From contig NC_080672.1 of NCBI RefSeq assembly GCF_030247195.1, forward strand, positions 30,015,906 to 30,079,905: a stretch of 64,000 nt of DNA, read 5' to 3'. Under the pieces are notes generated by a model. That model ran no database searches. It had not been told where the DNA came from and saw only the letters and a program-made list of their open reading frames with translations. This document shows positions 1-9,200 of the stretch, in pieces (within the stretch, counting starts at the first letter, position 1; each line of letters begins with the position of its first letter). The stretch comes from Topomyia yanbarensis. Its lineage: Eukaryota; Arthropoda; Insecta; Diptera; Culicidae. Position numbers and translations under genes: made by a program.

Positions 1-228
1 AAGAAAAATTTGAAATCGGTGAACAAACAGCTAAGATATGACCAGTCAAAATAACGTTCCCATTTTTTCTTCTCTGACTTTGTTTTACTCGTTTCACTAT
101 AACTTACGGTAGACAACCCTATTATTCTATTTTTTTTCGATCGGCTTTTCCAGTGGTGAAGAAAGATTTAAAATCGATTTGGTAACAGCTGAGATATGGC
201 CGGTCAAAATAAGCGTTCCCATTTTTGG
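1..228. repeat. two diverged direct-repeat units, about 72 bp each
   Basis: Positions 1-72 and 157-228 are diverged copies of one unit. Both carry the phrase 'agatatg(a/g)cc(a/g)gtcaaaataa' followed by 'cgttcccattttt'. The 84 bp between them are unrelated. This resembles a degenerate interspersed or tandem repeat. No coding capacity is visible. Confidence 0.6.
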
Positions 229-2450
229 ACCCCCTTGGTATTCCGAGTGTTAATGTTTTCATCGGATTTTTATAGGAAAATATACCATTCCGTCGCCCAG
301 TGTCTCCTAAAATAAATCAGCTTGTGTTTTGCTTAAAAAGGCGACAAAATCTTTTCTTGGCGTATGCGTGAAATTATATTCTGGATGAATTTGTTTAGTT
401 TATTCACAGAAAACTCAAGTCAGTTACTTACAAAAGTTGAATTGTGCAATGTGCACCAGTTGACACAATCCCCATTGGCTACAGTTGACGTTGACAACAA
501 ACTAGTACAACATTTGCGGTACGTGAAATTATTTACAATCTAGTTAGCTAAACGCTTAGAAAAGCTTACAAGATCACACAACTTGTCTTCACCGACTGCT
601 GCATAATCCGAAAACACACCCAGAAACCCTATTCAATAGCAACATAATATCAAACAGTATCAAGAAACAATACCCCCTATCGGGAGGTAACCCTTCCGGT
701 AAATTCAGATACTCATGTGGTGACCTTTCGCCATCCAACCTGGTATGGACCGTATGACAAACAAACGAATAGCCTTTGATCTCGGCAAATGTATAGTTTC
801 GATTGACTGAAATTGACATGACTGGCAATACGATAGATCTTTCGCTACCGGCGGGTTTACTCGAACGACAAAAGGTTACCCTGTGACAATCTCCAGTGGA
901 TTGTGAAATAAATACACGTGCTTATGACTTGGATTGAATAATGTATTCGCTTTGTGGCATGTGGCGAATAGAGCATAGAATCCATGCTGCTGAGCATTGA
1001 ATATTCACCGAACGTTCAAAAGGTGGTACACAATTGATTCTGGAATGTGTTCAATAAATGAAACAAACAACCTCACCCGACAGTCTCCCAGGGAACGCCG
1101 AACCTGTACCTATAAGTGGAGTTGTACCCAGGCAAAGGAAATTTGCTATGAGTTCGACTAATCCAATTAGGAACCAACCTCACGCCATGTCATTTGCCGC
1201 TTCCAGCAATCAGTGAAAATGAAACAAAGTAAAACCGTGAACGGAAATCCACTTATCATGCAATCACGCCAAAGCGCATCAACCATCAGGAATCTCGAAA
1301 TCGGTGGACAAAATTGCTTACCACGGTTAAATATTGATTGTCAACATGGTTTCCTCCCAGCCACCTATAGATACATTTATTCGCAGTAGGTACCGCTCTA
1401 GCAGCTGCAACCAGTACAGGATGCAGGTTCGCCGGTTGCAGCCGCAATTCCTGCAGCTATCCTACAGTGGTCGTAATGCGATTGACCTATAAAAAAAATG
1501 TGGGGTCTTTCGCAACTGGGACACGAGAAATGATGCACTCGTCTGCTTCGCCGTTGACAAACTGGTCCACTGGGTCGACCGACCTTCGCAGTCTGGGACG
1601 ACCCCGGTGAGTTGGGTGCAATTTTCATCATCGAAAATATGTTTGATGTTTGCCATTCGGTTGTTCGCGCTTTGATGTCCTGCCATGTCGGTCCTGTTTA
1701 CCGACTCCCGTGTTTTGTGCCTTGCCTGCCTCGTTCTACCCGAGATGTCATCGTGTGCTTCAGAGCTGTAAAAGAAATGACACAATATCGCTAGACTCCC
1801 GGAGGGTCGCATCATCATCTTTGTCATCACCTTTGGCTACAAAATATTGATATTGCATTGGTTGTATCTACCTGTGCCTGGTTTCATCATTCGGGGAAAT
1901 TGGATTCATTACGGAGATGTGAGGCGGTGACATAAATAGACTCGCAGAAAGTACTTCATTCGCTTTATTGAAAATTTCTTAAGCTATGATATGAAGATAT
2001 TGTATGTTTTATTTTATTTTATTTTTTTTCTGGAGATTGTCTTCAAATATTGTAAATGTAGAAACAAATGAGATTTTTCACGTCACGATTCCTTTTCAAC
2101 GAATCACTATGTGTAATGTCAACTGCCAAAAGCGAAAAAGATGCATCTAAAAATAACCATCAATCCGCTTGTGTCAACAACATCAACATTCACATTTTTA
2201 TGCTTCAGCAATAATCAGCGGAAATCGTAAGAATGCCTGTCACAATCGCGGCGGCACATGAAAAACCGTTCTAACTAGATTCAAGCGTTCTCGTGAAAGG
2301 AACCAGTAACTACAGTGCAAAGCGGGAAATGGCCAACAGTGGCAACAAAAACACAATCAAGAAATAAAAGCAATAAATCATCGTTTTTCTCTCCATTTGC
2401 TTCGGTTCAGACACATGAAGTGAAACGTTCGCCGATTGAATCACTCTGAC
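229..2450. other. no recognised gene
   Basis: Only short overlapping open frames are present. None has a family signature, a credible start or a codon pattern suggesting a protein. The sequence looks non-repetitive compared with the rest of the window. I see nothing further to annotate. Confidence 0.5.
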
Positions 2451-2454
2451 GGCG

Positions 2455-2545
2455 GAGATATATAAATGGACGAAGCAAACTTTGGACATTGCCGTCGTTA
2501 GATAAGTCGTTCGTGGTTTCGGTGGTGTCTAGACAAAATTGTTTC
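2455..2545 (+). promoter_or_regulatory. candidate TATA-type core promoter
   Basis: A good TATA box (TATATAAA) lies at 2459-2466 in a locally less AT-rich stretch. About 45 bp downstream, AGTCG at 2505-2509 fits the loose downstream promoter element consensus RGWYV. No clear initiator sits at the expected start near 2490, and no coding exon follows that I can recognise. It could be the first exon of a gene whose coding part lies outside the window, or chance. Confidence 0.2.
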
Positions 2546-3061
2546 GACCGGGAAGGAAAAGAGCTTGATTCATTTTAGCTTAACTGACGCAACGTTTTTC
2601 CATGGTTATGTTGTCTGTAACAAGTAATTAATAATCAACGACAGTGGAGCTTCCTGTTTTCGTAGATACTACCAAACTCAGATTTGATTAATGTACTTGT
2701 GTAATTGATTCTAAGTCAATCAAGCATTTGACCGAATTTTGTTTGATCGAGAGGCTCATTAAGTCGAATACATTTAGGACTAATTCTATTTGGCGGAAAG
2801 AGCCTTTTGATCAAATTTGTCATTTGTCGAATGCTATTCGACGAAATGCCATTTAGAATACTACATGCATTTTATTTTAGTATATTTTTATTTTTCAAAT
2901 TACTTTGATTCGTTTCGATAAATGTGTAATATTAAACTGGTTAAAACTGTGTCTATCGTCTCTATATAAATAAATATAAAATTATACTGGAAAATAAAAG
3001 CCACGTTAGAAGTTTGTCCTCTTTAGGAGTAATTTAAACTAAACCAAATGCCTCATAAAGG
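2546..3061. other. no recognised gene; degenerate TCGAAT/ATTTG-rich stretch
   Basis: Positions 2700-2865 hold loosely repeated words around 'tcgaatgc', 'atttgac' and 'gccattt', typical of a decayed low-complexity repeat. No coding potential is visible. Confidence 0.45.
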
Positions 3062-3133
3062 GCACAATAACTAACGGGGAAAAACGATCGGAAATGGCGA
3101 GTGAAGCTAAGCAATCATGTGAAAAAAATTCCC

Positions 3134-3206
3134 CCCAGAGGCGAGACTCGAACTCGCAACCTTTGAGACTCCGGCCCAATGCACTAACCCTTATGCTATC
3201 CCTGGG
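3134..3206 (-). pseudogene. tRNA-like sequence with internal Pol III promoter (left arm copy)
   Basis: Read on the minus strand, the 73 nt fold as a class I tRNA cloverleaf. The acceptor stem CCCAGGG pairs with CTCTGGG (one G-U pair). The D arm closes on GCA/TGC, and the anticodon arm is TTGGG/CTCAA with loop CCGGAGT. A 5-nt variable region is followed by the T arm GCGAG-TTCGAGT-CTCGC. TAGCATAAGGG is a perfect A box, and AGTTCGAGTCT matches the B box at most positions. The loop has C instead of the nearly universal U33. The triplet read as anticodon would be GGA (serine), but serine tRNAs have a long variable arm. I therefore call it a SINE or repeat head, not a working tRNA gene. Confidence 0.6.
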
Positions 3207-3729
3207 TATGGCGACATCCCAGAAAGAACATATGATTATCCCACTGGCGACGGTGATCGTTCTTGCCTGCAAAGCGAGAATCACACACAACGGCCGCTGA
3301 TCACCCCAACACATTTGATCTATTTAATTTCCCCGCTAGATACCAAGGCCCGGGTTTTTATTATCGTGTGATGTCAATTTTTAGTTCATTACCCATCGTA
3401 CTTCGGTGGGTGACAGAGCTAATGAAGACTGTCGATTTCTGGTCCCTTGCCCAGTGAACAGAGGTATGACGGGAGCGAACCCGCCCGTTCGAATTATACT
3501 AATAATTCAAATTTTTTGTCTTTTGACTTACGAAGTACGATGGGTAATGAACTAAAAATTGACATCACACGATAATAAAAATCCGGGCCTTGGTATCTAG
3601 CGGGGAAATTAAATAGATCAAATGTGTTGAGGTGATCAGCTGCCGTTGTGTGTGATTCTCGCTTTGCAGGCAGGAACGATCACCGTCGCCAGTGGGATAA
3701 TCATATGTTCTTTCTGGGATGTCGCCATA

Positions 3730-3802
3730 CCCAGGGATAGCATATGGGTTAGTGCATTGGTCCGGAGTCTCAAAGGTTGCGAGTTCGAGTTTCGCCTCTG
3801 GG
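3730..3802 (+). pseudogene. tRNA-like sequence, second (inverted) copy
   Basis: This is the right-arm partner of the tRNA-like module, on the plus strand and also 73 nt. It keeps the acceptor ends CCCAGGG and CTCTGGG and the T loop TTCGAGT. It is more decayed: the A box has an A-to-T change (TAGCATATGGG), the T stem now closes with a G-U pair, and one base of the anticodon stem is changed. The left-arm copy is therefore the better-preserved Pol III promoter. Confidence 0.55.
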
Positions 3803-3942
3803 GGGAATTTTTTCACATGATTACTTAGCTTCACTCGCCATTTCCGATCGTTTTTCCCCGTTGGATACCACCAGTCCTAAATAAGGTATTGGTACTTAAG
3901 TCAAAAGACAAAAAAATTGAATTATTAGCACAATAACTAACT

Positions 3943-5469
3943 TTAATCAGTCGTACTTTGTGTTATTTTTCATACTGGAAGAGTAAACATATTGAACGTA
4001 TCCAATTGTTACGTATTCGTTCGGGGCTTAATATATTTACATAAAGACGATTTAAGAATGTACGTGTATGAACAGGCTATTTTTCATCTCCAGGGAAAAA
4101 AAGTGTTTGCATCCCGGCAACAGCTAAGAAGCCAAACGGCCGTATCTTATCGCAATTCCGAATATGCCACGGCTTTTCCGCGAGAAAAAATGCAGTGGAA
4201 ATAGTAATAGGGATCAGAAACACAAACTCCTCCTGGACAAACTACTCGCGGCCCCCCATCTAAATTTGAATGCTAAATCGGTGACAGGCCGTGAAAATTC
4301 AAATCAGTTAAAAATTTGCGCCTCCATCAACCTTCCGACTGTCGATGATTTGTACGCGTGTGAAGTAGCGAACACCTAACGGGGAAGATTCGAATCGATG
4401 AACCGGTGTGTACATGATTTTGTAGAGACTTAATAGGCAGATAATACACCTGTACTTTGATGGGTTGGATATGTCGTTGTACTTAGGAAGGAGAATTGAT
4501 GAAATCCGGCAATATGTTTGGTTCACGTAATGTCCTGTTGAAACATACAGTCATCGTGGAATGCGGTCAGCTTCTTTTAAATATTTTGAACACCATCTGG
4601 TCCATGTACCGCCTAGTTTATAAAGTGTCAAAAGGTGACTGCTGGCATCTCGTCAATTTCATCACCTTGTCCATTCTTCCTCAAGCCTTAGCCACACATA
4701 TCACTGAAAATCCGATTTTTTCATCGTCGTTTTGCAGAATGTAACGCCTTAGGCCTTTAGGTAAGATTCCCTTGCTGTACTAGTGTGTCGAGATACTCCA
4801 TGTTCGAGATCTGACTCTGACCTCTAATGCTCTCCTTTCCCGGCAGTATTGAAGTAAGTGGACTCTGGGCGTAAGTCTATATCCCAAAGTTCTAAGGGAT
4901 GCCATCACAGCACAGAACTTTATTAGCTGCGGATCATCCAGGGTCTGCACAAGTTACAGGTGCACTGGTAAAACGTTGCCGTTGATGACCTGAATTGCAC
5001 AGGTTAACTTCTAATAATACTGGATCTTCGTGATACTAAAGCGCTACAATGGGTCGATGTCGCGGTATAGCGCAACCGCTTCATCCATATTGATGACTAT
5101 ATCGCGTAGTAGCTGGAGGTCAAGGAGTGGTGACAAGGGTGGGATTTAAACTGCAGGTAATATATATGACATACACAGTTGCGTTTCGGCTTCGCCTCAT
5201 CAGAAACCGACACTAACTTATTGTCGGAATAGATTAGCGCCGGCTTGACGCAAATCCCTTAAAACTAAAACACATTTCGAGTTTCAATCCTCAAGTGCAG
5301 ACTGGTTTTACCAACAAATTTTCACCCTAGTGAGAAGTTTTGGTTTTTACCAAATTTTCCTCCTTAGGGTGAAATATAGCATAATATATATGACGCCTAA
5401 CTCAAACGATATCCGGTACTTTCGACTGGTCCTTTTGTGGTCTTTTTTCTACCCAAAGACTATACTAAA
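3943..5469. other. no recognised gene; one motif shared with 56460
   Basis: Open frames here are short and match no family I know. Positions 5175-5250 carry 'cctcatcagaaaccgaca' followed by a gene-poor tail. A diverged version recurs at about 56465-56530, so this part is an interspersed repeat. The rest is unassigned. Confidence 0.45.
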
Positions 5470-5520
5470 TTTTTGAACGTATTAAGGATCTCGAAGACCT
5501 GACGAAATGCTCTTTGGCTG
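5470..5520 (+). pseudogene. LINE ORF1 remnant, part left of the BEL insertion
   Basis: Plus-strand translation just before the BEL element reads ...IKDLEDLTKCSLA. With one copy of the target duplication removed, the frame continues at 13380 as VIKIAKVRSPRLRIVMTSLK. This resembles the RNA-binding-like part of ORF1 in mosquito LINEs, which comes before the YRVxVPxxxVEIDGVV block. The fragment is short. Its identity rests on the continuation after the element. Confidence 0.55.
5516..5520. repeat. target site duplication GGCTG (left)
   Basis: GGCTG immediately precedes the left LTR and recurs immediately after the right LTR at 13375-13379. A perfect 5-bp duplication is usual for BEL/Pao integrases and fixes both element ends. 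Confidence 0.9.
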
Positions 5521-6153
5521 TATTTGGTATCTGGCTCTTACCCCTTTCTTCCTTCGTTTACTGGGTGGACTGTATTCGGTTCCGGGCGATTGTTGGGTGG
5601 ACGGTTCTTGGACGATTGTTGGGTGGACGGTTTACTTATACTGCAATTGTTGGCTGGCAGTTCAGGGCTCCGATCCCATAAATAAACACATATTTATTCA
5701 ATCACAACACTACATTTAATACGTTTATTACACTTAATTAAACTACATTTATTGTAACATAACACACTTTAAAACACTGGTACAATTTTCATGGCGACTG
5801 ACCAGTACGCCTTTCCCGGGTGCAATAGTTGATGGCCGATGTTCTCCTCTCCACTACTGCTGCAGGATGCCGGCAATCAACCGACGTCGCTCTGGAATCT
5901 CCTCTCCGATGTTTCCCACTTCCAAAAGGTCATCAGCTCTCGTTTTCTATGCTGCACTACAACTCGGTTGCATCCTTGTTGTCTTTTCGGATAAACAGAT
6001 GACAGTTCTCCAGTCACCGTGTGTGTTTGCCATCATGTCGTCTCTCGAACACACGCACACAACGTACTCCAACCGCTGATCACCTTGCAGCAAACAATTT
6101 CACTGTCGAGGGGAACGTCGATAGAACGGGTACAAGTAGGACAGTCGCAAACA
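5521..6153 (-). repeat. BEL 3' LTR
   Basis: This 633-bp LTR appears identical to the one at 12742-13374. In the element's orientation it starts TGTTTGCG and ends ACCAAATA. Several AATAAA signals lie on the minus strand (TTTATT near 5693, 5727 and 5747 on the plus strand), suitable for 3' end formation. The short open frames inside it have no family resemblance. Confidence 0.95.
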
Positions 6154-6166
6154 TCCTCGCCCACCC
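6154..6166 (-). promoter_or_regulatory. polypurine tract of the BEL element
   Basis: On the minus strand, GGGTGGGCGAGGA directly abuts the 3' LTR. This is where an RNase-H-resistant primer for plus-strand DNA synthesis is expected. It contains one T and one C, so it is purine-rich but not pure. Confidence 0.7.
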
Positions 6167-6232
6167 TGAAGTTTCTGAAATTTCTGAAAAGAAAAGAAAC
6201 CTCTCGCGTACCAGGTGAACGGATCGAATCAT

Positions 6233-9200
6233 CTACAACTGGGAGTCTTGCTGGTCTGATGATGGCAGGATACAAATTTTTTCGACGGGCCTTTCAAGTA
6301 TTCCTGTTGCGGTCTTAAGCCTCACTACTCTGACAACTCCGTCGTCTCCAGAGTGGACCTTCTGAATCCTTCCCATTTTCCAGCGGATGGGGGGTAGGTT
6401 GTCATCGCGGATTAACACCAATTGGCCCACAGAGATTGGAATCGGCGGTTGCCAACGCTTCACTCTGCCCTGCAGCTGGGTTAAATATTCCAACCGCCAT
6501 CGTTTCCAGAATTGCTGTAGTTTTTGCTGTATTGTTTGCCACTGCTTCAACCGATTTAGCGGAACAGCAGTGTAGTCTGGAGCAGGCAGTTGTTGCATGG
6601 AGGCTCCAATCAAAAAATGTCCTGGAGTCAAAGGTTCCAGATCATTCGGATCGTCGGACATCGCAGTTAGCGGTCTAGAGTTAAGACAGCTCTCCACCTG
6701 AACCAAAAGAGTGTTCATATCTTCAAACGAAACAACATGGTCACCGAGGACGCGCAACAAATGGTATTTGGCTGACTTCACTGCCGCTTCCCATAGACCT
6801 CCGAAATGGGGAGCACTGGGGGGATTAAAATGCCAATGGATTCCCTCCTTTATGCATTCCTTCGCTATCTTCTCGTTGTGCTCTTTGCTGTGTAACAATT
6901 CAGCCAGTTGTTTCAGTTGGTTCCGAGCTCCAATGAAGTTTGTCCCGTTATCAGAGTACAGGTCGGAACACTTGCCTCTTCTTGCAATAAATCTGCGTAA
7001 CGCCTGCAGAAACCGGTCCGTAGACAGATCTGTTACCAGTTCAAGATGAACGGCTTTCGTGCACATACAGACGAATACTGCTACATAAGCCTTCACTGCC
7101 GTACGACGGGGACCTGGGCGTATAAGTACCGGGCCGAAATAATCGACTCCTGTGCGTGAGAATGGCCTTGATGCCGTTACACGCGCTGCGGGTAGCTCAC
7201 CCATGAACTGTTGAATAGGTCTTGGCTTTGCTCTGAAACAACGTTGGCACCGATGTACTATTTGCCGAGCTACACTGCGGCCTCCCAATGGCCAATACTG
7301 AAGCCTTACGGTGCCAAGAAGAAGCTGCGGTCCTGCGTGAAGCAACTTCTTATGAAAATGCTCTAGTAGCATTCTTGTTAGAAGGTGTGTTGCTGGAAGA
7401 ACTATTGGATGCTTGGTATCTTCAATTTCCTGTGAGTGGCCCAATCGGCCTCCAACTCTGATCAGATTGTCTCTAGACAACTGTGGGTAAAACCAGCGCA
7501 GCGGTGAACTCCTTGATACCGCGTCATGGTTCGAAAGCGCCTTCCACTCTTTTGGGAACGTTTCCTGCTGAATGCATCCCATTAACGTGTGCTCTGCCTC
7601 CTTCAATTCTGCTGCCTGTAGAATTCCTTTCCATCTTCTGCTAGCCTCAGTCCGCTTGAGGATATTTTTCAATCGTAGCCAGTACGCTGTACTTCTCATC
7701 AAATTTTGATAGTTGGAGAACTTGCTAACGTACCAGGTTCCGAAATACTCCTGCTGTTTCGCACATGGAACTGCTGAGCGGCGCATCTCCCCTTCTACGT
7801 CCTCAACGTTTGCCATTGTTGGTTGCCTTGGCCATGAATCTAGCCCTGCCTGAAACCATGATGGGCCTTCCCACCACAGCTCATTGTGCTGGATCTGCTC
7901 TGGAGTTAATCCGCGCGAAATTAAGTCGGCCGGATTTTGGGTTCCTGGAACGTGCTGCCAAATATGCGCCTCGGTGATTCCTTGAATTTTCGCCACGCGA
8001 TTAGCAACGAATGTAGTCCACGTCGTGGGTACTGCCTTTAGCCATTGTAGAACACAGGTAGAGTCCGTCCAGAAAAACTGCTGCACGTTCATCTTGATCG
8101 CCTTAGAAATCTTCTCCGAAAGCTGAGCCGCCATCAATGCTCCACACAGCTCCAAGCGTGGAATGGATTGGCATTTCAACGGAGCTACCTTGGATTTGGA
8201 CGACAGTAATACGATTCTAACCCCTCCCGTTGAATCCACACTTCTAGTATACGCGCAGGCTCCGTATGCTCGCTCGGATGCATCTGAGAAGAAGTGTAGC
8301 TCTATAGTAACTGCCTTCGGTTTTATAACGCAGCGGTCGATTCTCAAACTGTTTAGTAGTGGCAACTGAGAGTGGAAATCTCGCCATTCTGTGTCAACCC
8401 TTGATGGCAGTGGACTATCCCAATCTAAGGTCCTTCCATTGCCATCCTTTAGACACCACAGTAGCTGCATGAAAATCTTTGCAGTTGTGATTACTGCTCC
8501 TACCAAACCCAACGGATCGAATAGCGTAGCTATGATTGACAGCACCTTACGTTTAGACAATTTACCGACTGGATCTAATTCCTGTATTTTGAATCGGAAC
8601 ATCAGGACATCATCCACTGGAAGCCACACCAGTCCTAGGGTTCGTACTTCGGGATCGGGATCTAGCTGGATTTCTTTCGCTTGCATTACCGCTAGATTTT
8701 CTTCTGGTATGCCTTGCAATACCATCGGGCAGTTGGAAGCCCACTTTCTCAGACGGAATCTGCCTTTATCCATCATCTCGTCCAGCTGGATTCGCAGCTC
8801 CAACGCTGCTTCTGCTTCGTCAGCACCAGTCAAAACATCGTCCATGTAGACGTCTTCGATTGCAGCCCTTGCTGCTAGTGAATATTGTGCTTGCTCGTCC
8901 ATAGCCAATTGCTTCAGAGTTCTGGTTGCGAGGAACGGGGCGGGCTTGGTTCCATAGGTAACCGTGGTTAATTCAAAGATACTGACCTCCTCGGCCCTAT
9001 CGACACGCCACATAATTCGTTGAAGAGGCATGTCCCCCTCATCAATCTGGATTTGCCGAAACATCTTTTCGACGTCTGCTACCACCATATACTGCTTGGT
9101 TCGACTCCGTAGAATAATTGACCGGAGATCATCCTGAATCACCGGTCCCACTAATAGTGCATCGTTTAGAGAGTTTCCCGAAGAAGTTTTGCACGATGCA

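Larger units (their letters stand above)
3062..3942. repeat. inverted-dimer repeat with Pol III modules, flanked by a 14-bp direct repeat
   Basis: Positions 3073-3405 and 3531-3862 are inverted copies of about 332 bp, separated by about 125 bp. A second inverted pair at about 3499-3530 and 3898-3927 (around 'tgtcttttgactta') overlaps this layout. The whole block is bracketed by the same 14 bases, GCACAATAACTAAC, at 3062-3075 and 3929-3942. Each long arm contains a tRNA-like module. A long flanking direct repeat is what target-primed insertion of a SINE-like unit leaves; an inverted-dimer SINE or a foldback element is my inference. No protein is encoded. Confidence 0.7.

Noticed and set aside
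3134..3206. A functional tRNA-Ser(GGA) gene
   Set aside because: The cloverleaf has C33 instead of U33 and lacks the long variable arm of serine tRNAs. It lies in a repeat with a decayed twin.
5867..6079. 70-codon frames repeated at 5867-6079 and 13088-13300
   Set aside because: They are identical only because they lie in the two identical LTRs, and run antisense to the element. No protein signature.
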